From assembly GCA_019155205.2 (NCBI GenBank), contig JAHNZQ020003148.1, forward strand, positions 1,553,782 to 1,617,781: 64,000 bases of DNA, in the 5' to 3' direction. The notes under the pieces were generated by a model. It ran no database searches and was not told where the DNA came from. It worked only from the letters and a program-made list of their open reading frames with translations. This DNA comes from Gracilaria vermiculophylla (taxonomy: Eukaryota; Rhodophyta; Florideophyceae; Gracilariales; Gracilariaceae). Of the stretch, positions 29,294-40,251 are shown piece after piece (the stretch's first letter is position 1; the number at the start of each line of letters is the position of its first letter). The position numbers and the translations under genes are program-made.

Positions 29294-30913
29294 GTCTTGT
29301 CATCTATTCAAATTCGTTCGCCTTAACGTGACCATCATGGGGCCTTCTGATTCCATTCCAGCTAGCCGTGACTGTTAGCCTGTAAAATTTTAGAAAGTTA
29401 CGATGGCCGCGGTAAATCTACTCTAAATGTGAAGAAGAGTCCGGATACTCAAGGGGATTTGTAGAGGTGAGTATGAGAGTTTTCTTTGGGCTGTCTAATG
29501 AAACAGTAGTAGGTCTAGCTAGTAAAAAAGCCAGATCTAGCTTTGATAAAACGCAATTATTTGGCCAATTTGTAACTCTTAATCACGGATACATCCGTTT
29601 GCCAATGCAAAAATATTCGTTTCTAAAATATGTGGATGCAACCTTCCCGGGTCCCATAAGTGATTTGGTGTTTAACAATTTCCTATAGCACCGGTCGGAC
29701 GATTTCATATAAAGTCGTGCATGCGATGGGGGTCAAGCATTGGTATGACCGTCTGACAATGTGCTTCTTCGGTGCAATAATGGGAGGCTGTCTGCAGAGG
29801 TTGAAGCAGGCCTTTTTTTTCATTCATTCCTCCACAGATACTGGTGGCGTCGGAGCAAGAGACCTAGCACTCATACTTATCAGGTCTAATTCTCAATTCA
29901 GAACTATGCTGCTATTCTGCGGTCCACTGCGTAAATCAGAACGGAATTAAAAACATTTCTTTCTTTGGCAGTTGTGGTCGGAATGCTGAAAGTCACCGGC
30001 CACGCGGAAAGCGATTGTTCGATACTTTAGTTGTATCTTATACACTATATCGCCTTGGCAGGTATCGCCTGACGTGATGACGCAGGCGGCTTGGGCCAGA
30101 ACCTACGACAGACGAGGGCGCTGGTCGTGTTATGAGTCTGCAATAGAGCCGGAGACAACCGCTGAAAGTCCCAGTTTCGCACTGTGTGGCGCCCTCCTAG
30201 GATCAGGTGGATCCACGTGGCAGACGCCGGGCACAGAGACATACTTATGCATCCAAACCGATGGTCCATGACAAAGCTGATGAAAATGAGCCACCATCTG
30301 GCTTCTTGCAATTGCACTGAAACGGGAATTTCCCGTCGTTTATGTCTGACTTTGGGTCTCTCACGGTAAACGTGAAGACTTGCAGGAAGCTAAATATACA
30401 GAAAAAGCCGAAACGTGAGTTGAAGTGTTCCCAAAAGGTTCGGGCAAAGCGAACGTGGTCGTGATGCGTTTCGGACAACAACAAAGAGCTACTTCTACGC
30501 GTATAAAGTCATGACTGTGCACCATGTATGCGTTCGAGGTCTGGTCACGATCCGAAAAATGTCCCCTCGTAAACTTTACTATAGAGTTGAAATGCATATT
30601 GCACCAGATATGCCTTCCGTTTTTGTGACTAAGGAAGCACCAGCTGCGAGATTGGCCTTTAGCTGCAGCAGGAAACTTTGAATTAAAGCTTCTTTATTGT
30701 TTTTCATTGCATTTTCTATTATTTTCATCGGTCTTGTACGCGATTTCTTCTCCAACGTTGTTCGCCATGCATTAACATCAAAACCATTAAGTTGCACTCC
30801 TTGCAATTCAGAATCTTCCACTTCTTAGGTACATAACTGGTCTCTGCTTTCTTTTGCCGCTACTAAACTATCCAATCCGATCACCATGATCGCTCAAGCA
30901 TTATGGCGCGCAG
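29294..30913. other. Repeat-derived or unassigned sequence
   Basis: Short ORFs on both strands, none firmly identified. A minus-strand ORF at 30579-30821 with 'LNGFDVNAWRTTLEKK' resembles the start of a Copia gag. A 12-base match to the right end of the 6.9 kb element, 'GCACCGGTCGGA', lies at about 29688-29699. Confidence 0.35.
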
Positions 30914-33900
30914 TTGTGGCTCTACAATATTCATTGCCGCTACATTAAAAAGATGAAACGCCGTTTTCAACAACCTTTTCTCTCTGTGCGTCCTTGCTAC
31001 GCGCTCTTGTTGCAAATGGTATTAAAAGAAGATTTATATGAAGAGATAAAAAGCGTAAAGTATAGACCACTAACCATTTCTGGATGTGGTGAAACTCTCA
31101 AAATCCACTTCGTTTCAAAGCTTCATGACGAGCTATCCCGATGCGGGTGCATGTTTCCTACCACTGGGTTAAAATCCATGTTCGCCGACAACTTTGATAG
31201 ACCAATCCGGTATCAGATTAGAAACCACCTGGCGAAAAACCAGGAAGTGGACTACAATGGTTTGGCCTGCTTTGCGCAGGGTCGGAGCGATACGCTTTGC
31301 ATTGGAAAACAAAGCGCGCTGCCCCCGTTTGCATAAAACATGAAAGATAAGCCGTAATGGTCCGTTCTCAACATCGAATAATTGTCTGAAACGGACCTTG
31401 GACCCACCGCACATCCTCCAGACAGTACAGCTATCCTTTTGGTTAACGAGGCGCCGACCTCCGGGTCGCTGTTTCCCCCCTCAGTGGACAACGACGGCCT
31501 CGGGAATCCCGCAAACGCACCCGCTTGCCGGTCCACCGTCTTCAATTTCAATTCCGTCGTCGGTATCCGCTCTATCTATGAGGGTCTCAGTCGCTCCACC
31601 CCAAGTACTCGCGATATCGTACCAGGACGGAAATTGTCATTCATCGTATTGCACTGCGCTCACGCACCCGCAGGTTGATCGGCCGAACAAAATTACCTCA
31701 TCAATGGCGGCAAGTGACCCCAATACGGGCAAACTTCTGTGTTGGTTCTGCCTCTCATCGGAACACCTCGCGACGGCTTGGCCGAAGGTCGAACTGCAGG
31801 CGCGAGCGGCGCTTCTGCAGACGCGGCTCCAGAACCAAAGTGTTATTTTTTGCACGCCGTCGAAGGGCATGCGTACTGTCAATGCTTCTGCGCCATAGGT
31901 TCCACCTCAACATGTCCCCCTAATCACTAATGAAGTTCAACGTGAGGATTCCACCTCACAGGCCGAAAACGCCTCAGGGTTGGTGATCAGGCCGTCCCCG
32001 AACGTCCTTCCTCGGAAGTCCTTCCAGCACGAAATAGTTTGAGTACGGATGATTAACCTACCGTTACCGGGGCAGGCCAACACTTTGGACTCAGCGACCA
32101 TGGTGTGCTACGTAAAGCACGGTAACTACAAAGTAACCATCACCCTCTGGTTTACCTCTAACCATTTCGTACCTTGCCTCACCGTCCTAGACTCAGTGGC
32201 GGGACCAAATCTGGCTAACGCCAAACTCATACCGTCACGTTTACTCAGCTGATTGCAGTCGTGCGCCATGAAGTACTCTCTAATGGATGTTAGCAACCGA
32301 TCTTTATCGATCTTGGAATGTCTTCCCTTAATGGTTATCGCTCAAGACCTCAATGTTCGAGTGCAGTTTATTGTCGTGAATAATCTCGCCGCGGACTGTA
32401 TTTCGGGAACCACGTTTATCGATCGCCAAATCAGGGCTATTTTCCTGCGGTCCCAAACGGTTACGTTCAACGATGGCCCCTCAGTCGCCCTCACCGGAAA
32501 ACGTAAAATCAAAGCGCATTTCACTCGTACGGGAACTGTTCAACCAGTTGGTACCATTTTCAACAAGGTACGACTAGCCCATCAAGTATCCATACCCCCA
32601 ACGCACTAAATGGACGCTCGCGCCACGTGTCTGCCCCTGATCCTCATCACGCTCGAAAACAACTCCAAACTGGTTGGTAAGCACGCGATCTTGATGGAAA
32701 ACCGCTTGGTTTACAACGTACCGAACAAACCATTCCAGGTACACGTCAGCAACTTCAGCAAGCATCCAGTCAAACTCCCCAAACCACACCGTCGTCGGGA
32801 CTGCACTTCCACTCCCGGAGCACATCTTCACGCTATCACCTGATAGATCACACGAGGATGTGCGATCCAAGGAAGGGAGAGGTGTTTTCGACGCATATGT
32901 GAACCAAAGGGTACTGGGGAACAAAGAAGCTCCACCGCGTTCAGATACCCCGAAACTCGAGCCAGATTGGTTAACCGATTGGAGAGACGAAGTTAAGATC
33001 GGACTAGAAGGTGAGCGGGTTCGCAGCCGCATTTTGTATATCTTGGAACCGTTGGAAAACATGTGGTGTGCCGAGCTCGTTATGATCAAGGCCACTCAGC
33101 ACCATATTGACCTGGTGCCGGGAACGCGCCCTATTCACAAAGAATCTTACGGAGTCGGGCCGGGATCCAGAGAGATCATCAAACTGGACGTCCAGCGGAT
33201 TCTCCACGCTGGTGTGATTGAACCCGTGCATGGGTACAGGGCGAGCCCCGTAGTGCTCACCGAAAAGAAGAACTGCAACCAATCCTGGTTCTGTGTGTAA
33301 TACAGAAGATTGAACACCTTAACGCTAAAGGATTCGTACTCCATACCAAGAATGGATGTCTCTATTGATTGCCTCGAGAAGGCGAACATATTTACCAGTC
33401 TGGATGCCAATTGCGGTTACAGGCAGATAAACATACCTGAAAAGGATCGAAACAAGACCGCATTCACATCCCATGCTGGTCTGTATCGCTTCCCCCGAAT
33501 TTTTTTTGGGCTATGCGACGTACCAGCTACGTTCTAGCGCGCCTTGGACGTCATATTGTCCAAGGTAAAGTGCACGACCGCGTTAGTATACATAGGTGTC
33601 ATCTTGTTCTTCTCCAAGACGGTTGAGGAGCATTTTGACCACGCGTACACGGTATCGGAGCTCCTTCGGGAGTCGGGATTTACGTTGGAGCTACGCAAAT
33701 GCGTCTATCGCGTCTATCTTGGGCACACCATCAGCCCCGAAAGACTGGACGTGTCGCCTCTTAACATCCGAGTAATGAGCCATGCAAAACTGCCACGATT
33801 CCAGACCAATATTCAGTTCTTTAAAGGTTTGTGTAACGTCTATCGAAGGTTCATCAAGAGATTTGTGACCATCGCAACCCCCTTGAACCGCCGGTTACAG

Positions 33901-34730
33901 AAATGGCAACCGTCAGGGTTCAACTTTCTGGAGAACAACGAGGTGGAAACGTTCCAGAAATTAAAGGCCGCACTTCTTGCACCACCAATCCTGGCACTCC
34001 TGAAAGGCGGTCGACCGCACATCCTCGACACTGTTGCATCAGATGCACAAATTGGTTGCTCCTGGATGCTGCAGCAGGATGACGGAACGAAATTACCGAT
34101 TGTTTATCGGATCCGAGCGCTCAACAATGCCGATCAGAACTACTTCACTTCCGAGAAGAAATGCTTAGCGGTGGTATGTAGTATGCTAGTGCTACGATTC
34201 TACCTTTACGGTCAACGCTTCACGAGTGGATATTTGGGATTCCTGACGCCTCCGGACGGTTAGCCAGCTGGCGCTCACGACTAATGCAGTTCGACTACGA
34301 GGTCCAATAACACCCGGGCATCAAGCACAGTGTCGCATACGCACTGTCTCGCTTGAATACTGAGGGGCTCGAAGATGACCCCATTGAGGACGATGTTACA
34401 TGTTTCATCATCCAACAGAAGCAACCAGGCAGTGTAACGGAGCTAAAAGGAGCGTGAAACCCGAAAACCACCGAAGCAAGTCAGCGACCATCTGTGGTCA
34501 ACGCTACTGAAGAACAGGATACCGCGCCGATCACTCATGAGGAGTTTTTGCAATCCCAAGGAACGGATGCATATTGCAAGATCCTAGTTGACCAGTTGAG
34601 AATGAGAGCATCCTCGTTTGACCTTGACCATCAGAAGTATATCGTCCGCCGCGTTTTTCTGGATGGCTGCCCCAATAAGGGCCCCTTCGTCGTCCAAAGC
34701 GGTGGATCGTTTGCCCTATCGGTTTGATCC
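30914..34730 (+). mobile_element. Decayed Gypsy (Ty3-type) retrotransposon
   Basis: The plus-strand order is gag, protease, reverse transcriptase, RNase H and the start of integrase. Gag: a nucleocapsid knuckle 'CWFCLSSEHLATAW' at about 31740-31782, in which the last Cys is Trp. Protease: 'TVLDSVAGPNL' near 32190, where the usual Gly after Asp-Ser is Val. Reverse transcriptase and RNase H: 32860-34263. Integrase start: 34494-34727. Several stops and frame changes break it, and its LTRs could not be found. The downstream half is missing or replaced by the unresolved block at 34731-37290. Confidence 0.75.
32860..34263 (+). pseudogene. Gypsy reverse transcriptase and RNase H
   Basis: The translation is open except for stops at about 33298 and 33535. 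Ty3/Gypsy RT signatures are visible: 'VIEPVHGYRASPVVL', 'FTSLDANCGYRQINI', 'TAFTSHAGLYRFPRIFFG' and 'GHTISPERLDV'. The active-site YxDD box has become YIGV at 33589-33600, so both aspartates are lost. RNase H follows with 'SDAQIGCSWMLQQDDG' and 'NYFTSEKKCLAVV'. The element cannot be autonomous. Confidence 0.85.
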
Positions 34731-37290
34731 ATGATCTCACTGAGTGTTGACACCTTTTTGGTCACTGAACGATACATCCCCGTCAGGAACTAGTCCCTGA
34801 ACTTCACCAAACGGTTTAGCGAAGCGACATAATCGGCGTGTAGAGAGATTAGGTACTCCAAGAGGGGGAGCGCCTTGCTCAAATTCCTCGGCCCAGTACG
34901 ATTCAGACGCGTAGCGCATACCCGCTGAATAAGCATAAGCGCACCAGTGATGGCCGGGGTAGTCAATTGCTCCCCTCCACTGACGGTTAGAGGGTTCCAT
35001 GACAGCGGCTGTGAAGGACCAGCCAAGGGAGGAGGCGGAACCGAAAGCGCGGGACCTGGATCCTCACACTCGCACCCGATTGGGAGGTAGCCGGGGTCGC
35101 CACCATTGGAGTACCTACCTCAGGAGTCTCCACATCATGGGCAAACGATGGCGCGCCCTAACCAGGGAGCACCTCTTCAGGCAGACGGCGTTGCGTGACT
35201 ACGAATGACTTCTCAAAGTCCAACACTTATCAGCACTGGTTGAAATGCCACCCGAACGTTGCCGATGCTGTGAAATAGGCCTTCAACTGGTGAACGGTGA
35301 ATTCGGTACCGTCAACGATCTGGTCCAAATCGATGCGGTATATCAAGTCGATGGTTTTCCGGGATAACCCGAAACAGTCGACCAGGGGGAAGAAACCCAA
35401 GGTTCTTGATGTTCTGGCCCGGGCATCGAATGCCCCAGTTAATACCGTCATGGGCAGCAAACAGAGCCATAATGGCTTCCAGAACGACCCACTCCGACAA
35501 GACGATGCTCCATATCGTATGGAAATATCCTTGCGGGTTCTGGATCACGAAGCTTAAAGAATACGCCAAGACCGGTGGGGCTGAAACACACAACAACTGG
35601 GGCGCTTCAAACTTGTCCCGCAAACTGGGTCGCGCTGTGTACAAGCGACAATGCTCCGCGGTAGACTGTGAAAAGAACTCATTAAAATGGAAAACATGCA
35701 TGGTCCGGAACACGCTGTTGCACGAGCGGATACGCGCCTCAGTAGTGGCATCGGTCCCCCACCGATTTCGGTCCGTCCAGTGATTTCGGTCATACGGAGC
35801 ATCTACAGCCACCACTTTTGCGTGAATGGGTATCCACGAGTTCGATTTGCCACTCTGATGCATGATACCCACGAGGGTCCCGAAATAAGGAAAGTCAGGT
35901 TCACACCGAAGGTACGGCAAGTCGCTCGGGATGCCGGCTGGGACGAAAGTCCGCAACTGTGAATGCTGCCGCCGACAATGGAAGCAAATGTGGCGCCCAG
36001 GACACCCCTGGCTCTCCTTGTCCTACAACGGTGGCTTAACCGGCACTGCTTTCATCAGATGGCTATCCCACTGGACCCAAAAGGTGTACACAACAAAGTC
36101 GGTATGCTTTCGTGCGGCCCGAAGGCACTCGAGCACACCGATATTGGCCATGACAGTGTCTTTAACATCGACGCTTGCATCTCCGTCGGGGTCACACAGT
36201 ACGGGTTGGAATTGCCTGCTTCCGCGATCAACAAGTAAGTGTCGTGGATACCGTGACCAGGAGGGCAACTGGCCGCTGCGTCGGGCGCGGTGGACAAAGA
36301 AAGTATTGTGGCCGTCTACAAACAATCCCGCGATAGTGCCCGGCCACGGGTGTACGGCTTTGAATTTTCACGAGAGCCCTGCGTGCCACGACCAGACAAG
36401 GCAACGGAAGCGATGCGAGGGAGAAGCCACGAGACTGGTTCGGAATCCATGCGTAAGTACCCTCCCCCGGGCACGTCAACATCATATAAAAGGTCGGGCA
36501 AAAAATTATTTACCACCACCGGGGCGTCCTCGCCAACGGGTATCTCGAAAATCTCCAGCGAGCTTCGGGGCGTGTCTTCACCGTCACAATCGCGCGCCGT
36601 CTCCACAGATTCATTTCGGTTGCGGGCGCCGCTCGACGGAGCAAGAATCTTGTGTGGCAGGGGTCACGTCCCTCCAGCTATGCAGGCCGCACCTTGGCCG
36701 GCGTGTAACCCGCAACAAGCGACAGCGAACGGATGGGGGCGGCAGATGAAACCGACCAACTGGTTTCTTCTCCGCACCGATGAGCGCTTCTGGCGGCTGC
36801 ACGCCGCACACGAATCTTTACGGCGGTCCCGGACGTTTCCCACTCTCGTAGTCCTCACCGCAGCCGCCATTGCGCGGACCACCAGGTTCGTGCTTTCCTA
36901 AAGGCGGTCGCGAACCATTACCAGCGACAAAGAAAATCGTTCGAGGTGCGCCGCAATTGGGAGTGACAATGAGGTGCGCACCGTGATGGATGACACAACA
37001 ACGCCGGGAGGGAAATGCCGGAACGACGTTGTATGGAGCGACGACGACTCACGCTGCCGTCCTTTTGTGGTTGAGGACCGGCATCCCCCGCCCCGCGATG
37101 CGCAAAAGGTCACCTGCTGGTCGATGATCCATGGCCGTGTGACCGCTGCGGGCGATCTGAACAGCAGTGAGGCATGCCTTTCGGTAGGAGGGGGTCTGTG
37201 GTATAATAAGTTTGGTAATAATCCCACGCCTATGTACCACGTGTGGTGTGCATGGGACGCACTGCGCATAGACGCACGGTCTACTTAGAG
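34731..37290. other. Unresolved GC-rich block with overlapping ORFs on both strands
   Basis: This is about 2.5 kb of GC-rich sequence. ORFs are open on both strands, the longest being 35931-36749 (+), 35312-35956 (-) and 36290-36901 (+). The minus strand has a Cys/Arg-rich stretch near 36664-36882 that could be a decayed gag knuckle, and an acidic 'NNFLPDLLYDVDVPGGG' segment near 36500. None gives a secure domain. I infer a transposon remnant, possibly a second Gypsy element in the minus orientation that interrupts the one upstream. Confidence 0.35.
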
Positions 37291-38285
37291 GTAGTGTTAA
37301 TTGCTAAAATGATTTTAAATTTTACAGTAAGGTGCCGGAGATGCATTTCGAGTGCACGTCCAGGTGGGCACATGGCTTGGCCCGCCACGGTGGCCTGGGG
37401 GCCTCGCACGGTAATTCTATTCACTGTGCGAGCCACCTCCATCATAAGAAGAAGAGGCAAACATCTCTGGGGCAACTGTATCCCCGTTTTGGTTTCTACA
37501 GTCGACCATTACGGTTCGTCTATAACCCTGCGGTTCTACTAGCGCCCGTGCGTTGCATTCTATAACTGCCAATATAGGTGCATTCTGCGCGCCCCCTGTC
37601 TCTCACCCCCAGTGATTGTGCTACCGCGTACCTCTCAGGCTTCCTTCTCCCACCTTGTAGGTTGAGCCCACCTCGTGCTCCCTTGCCACGAGTCCACACA
37701 AACATCCTCTGGTTTGTAGCTGCTCCGGTTATACCACATAGTGATAGCTTAATAATGCTCAGCTGCCATAATAAGCATAATGTTATCCAAGAATATTATC
37801 CCGGCAATGTAGTTACACAAAAAATTACATTAAAATAACGATGTGTTTACAAAAAGTGAATAAAATGGGAATGGAAAAAGCTTCAAAAATTTGTTATGGT
37901 TACACCTGAAACTGAACAAAATTTCCCTTTGGACACCCAAAATAAACAAAACAAGATGCTACAGTGTGCTATAAGCGCTGAAGCAAAGATAGCTGCAAGA
38001 AGAATGTCTTTTTAATTGAACAAAACTTAGATTCATATAAACAATAGTGTTTTACATATTACTATTATAAGCAGAAAAGATCAAACAAACTTTGAACATG
38101 TTAAAGTTCTATTAGAGCTCAAACTATGCTATGGACTAGACCTTGGATGAAAAAATAGACATAAAAAGCCTTTTATGCAAGCAACATGGACTCAGAAAGG
38201 CTTACAAATGCTTTAACACAACGTTTTATAAAATTTTGCATATTATATCAAAAATGTAAAGTTCTTTTCCATAAAGGTAGCACCG
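37291..38285. other. AT-rich non-coding sequence
   Basis: No gene is seen. The last few hundred bases may be the part of the dispersed repeat hidden by the N gap in copy 1. Confidence 0.4.
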
Positions 38286-38708
38286 CAGTGTAGTTGTCTA
38301 TGGCAACGTGCAACGTTCTATGCTATTTCATATTAATAAAACACAGTGGCTTACGGGTTAATTTCACGTAAACCTCTTTAAAAATGAATAAAATGTACTC
38401 GTTAAATTGATTTATGGTCATTACAGGCCATTCAACACACTTTTTAATCAAAACAAAAGTATTGAAAATAGCGTGAAAACGGTGAATATTTTAAGTATGG
38501 GACGTTCGAGAAAAGCGATGCAAAAGCATTGAATTAGTATTATTTGGTACAAAAAAGTGAACATTAACTTCTGAAGAATGCAAAAGGAGGTTTAAAAGTG
38601 AAATGTCTTTTGAGTTTGAAAGGGTCTTTTAATTTTAAAGTTTTTGAAAACTGATTTTTGGCGCACAATAGTACTAAAAACGATGATTTTCATCAAAATG
38701 CCGGGTGT
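38286..38708. repeat. Dispersed inverted-repeat element, copy 2, truncated
   Basis: It matches 16196-16624 over about 430 bases in the same orientation. Shared blocks include 'GCAAAAGC.TTGAATTAGTA', 'TTTATGGTCATTACAGGCCA' and 'AGTACTAAAAACGATG'. The alignment stops inside the terminal inverted repeat: copy 1 continues 'GGTGTCCTATAC', while copy 2 reads 'GGTGTTATGAAT' and enters organelle-like DNA. Confidence 0.85.
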
Positions 38709-38811
38709 TATGAATAGGTTTTTCAGTTCGAATAATTTGTCTACTACTATTGTCTTTTTGTGCTTTTAAATGTTTTGTAGCTATATTTAAATTTTCAATA
38801 ATTAATTGATT

Positions 38812-38880
38812 CTTTTGGAGCTCTCCAGCCATAGCCTCATCTAAGCCGTATACTCTTGCAATACCATCCCCAATATATAA
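38812..38880 (-). pseudogene. atpA: Fragment of plastid-type ATP synthase alpha subunit
   Basis: About 20 codons encode 'YIGDGIARVYGLDEAMAGEL', a hallmark of the N-terminal domain of F-type ATP synthase alpha (GDGIARVYGLD..MAGEL). The match ends abruptly on both sides: the residues before and after are not alpha-subunit sequence. The fragment is far too short to function. The reading frame continues to 38674 in sequence I do not recognise. Confidence 0.7.
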
Positions 38881-38890
38881 TACTAAAGTA

Positions 38891-38961
38891 GGGTAGATGG
38901 CGGAAATGGTATACGCACCACATTCAAAATGTGGCAACTTACAGTTATGAGGGTTCAAGTC
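38891..38961 (+). tRNA. trnL-CAA: Partial tRNA-Leu(CAA), 3' end missing
   Basis: A 5' acceptor half (GGGTAGA) is followed by a D-stem GCG/CGC with a 'GGTA' loop. The anticodon stem CCACA/TGTGG encloses loop TTCAAAA, which gives anticodon CAA. A long class II variable arm (AACT/AGTT) is followed by the 5' T-stem GAGGG and loop TTCAAGT. After the loop the sequence becomes CAATTAAATG, so the 3' T-stem and 3' acceptor half are absent. The class II variable arm and CAA anticodon support a leucine tRNA of plastid type. It cannot be functional as it stands. Confidence 0.75.
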
Positions 38962-38965
38962 AATT

Positions 38966-40251
38966 AAATGTTAAGATTTACTTTAAGATAAGAGTAAACT
39001 TCATAAATATTTGTTAGGTTTGATGTTTTTTGAAGTCTGTACGATGACGGGTTGTACTGCACATTTTGTCGCCATATGCCTGGCAGCTTTTGCTCCGCGG
39101 TCTGTCTGTTGCGTTTTTATTGACCGTCTTGGATCACTCCCAGAAACAGCCGCGATGTCGAGGAATAATTGCTTGTCCACGCACTAAGTAGGCTGCCAGG
39201 ATAGAAACGTCTCTGCAAAAACTGCTGCTTTGTTCATGCGGTTCTTGAAATGAACCTCATGATTGTTGCACTCGGGACAACAGCGCTTTTATCACTCTTA
39301 CCACTCGCTCAAATCCACTGAAATCACCGTCAAGTTTAGAGGTAAGCTTTTTGTCGCCGTTGGTCGGAAGCGCTAGCACATCTGTAAAGGCGCTGAGTAG
39401 AGTAGCTGCAGCCGCTTGTACTCTGCAGTGGTAGAACATTACAGCGCAATCTGGCGTGACACTGCCGTCGTCACTCTTTCTCCGTCTCAGAGGATTATTT
39501 TTCAACGTGCGGCGATTGAGTTGGTGAAGTAGGTGTTTTGGAGAAATGGCGGTGTCAACAGCGCCTGTAATCCTTATCCAGCACGGTGTGCTTTCGTGCA
39601 CCACGTCAAAGGCGGGTCTGAAGTCAACAAAAGGCTTAGAGATGTTCTTTCGCCGCCTCTACGAAAGCCCTTATTTTCAACATTTCAAAGTCTCATCTTT
39701 TGACATGCAGAGAAGCTTCTACGCAGGCGTCAGAATTTTCATGTCTTTTTGTCTCTTGTGCTTCGCCTTTTTTTCTCCTCATTTTTGGTCTTGTTTGCAG
39801 AACACTGTTTTTAACTGTGATGATTTGCACGCACGAGAGGCAAAAGCTTGCCGGCGTTTTTGAACGCAACCGCTATTACACTTCGACTCTTTTCATATCA
39901 AGGACCGCATGGGGTTTGAGGCGTCTCCTGCTTCCGAAAGGCAAGATCTATTTTTAGGGGGCAGGGGCTTCTTTCCGACCGGAAAAGCTCTAATGAACAG
40001 TCCCCCGACAAGCTTTGGTGGGCTGCCCGCGACGCAAGAATCCAGTTTCTACCAAAAACCTACCATGACACTAGATATTTTATTTTCGAAGGGTAGCAAA
40101 ACTTTCTAAACTGCCCGCACATGATGCCAGCCCCCCGGATGTATAAGCAACAGTTGCCAATCGGGAAATATGGTTATTGCTACGATAAGATTTGTTCCCG
40201 GTTGGTATGTAGAAATTCAAACTCAGAGGGATCTCGAAATTCCAGTGAGCT
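38966..40251. other. Region without a recognisable gene
   Basis: Overlapping ORFs occur at 39257-39604 (-, 115 codons) and 39546-39863 (+, 105 codons). Neither has a known domain, and they overlap head to head. The region also contains the 3' flank of the cysteine-rich protein gene. Confidence 0.4.

Larger units (their letters stand above)
38709..38965. other. Mosaic of organelle-like (plastid) DNA in the nuclear scaffold
   Basis: This AT-rich segment contains, in order, an unidentified open stretch, a fragment of ATP synthase alpha (minus strand) and a partial tRNA-Leu(CAA) (plus strand). In red algae atpA and trnL(CAA) are plastid genes, but they are not normally fused like this, so the piece looks like several short plastid fragments joined on insertion (a NUPT). 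An assembly chimera cannot be excluded from the sequence alone. Confidence 0.65.

Noticed and set aside
29688..29699. Right end of the second Harbinger copy, from a 12-base match
   Set aside because: The match stops before the terminal GATAGACACTAG, and no partner end was found. It may be chance.
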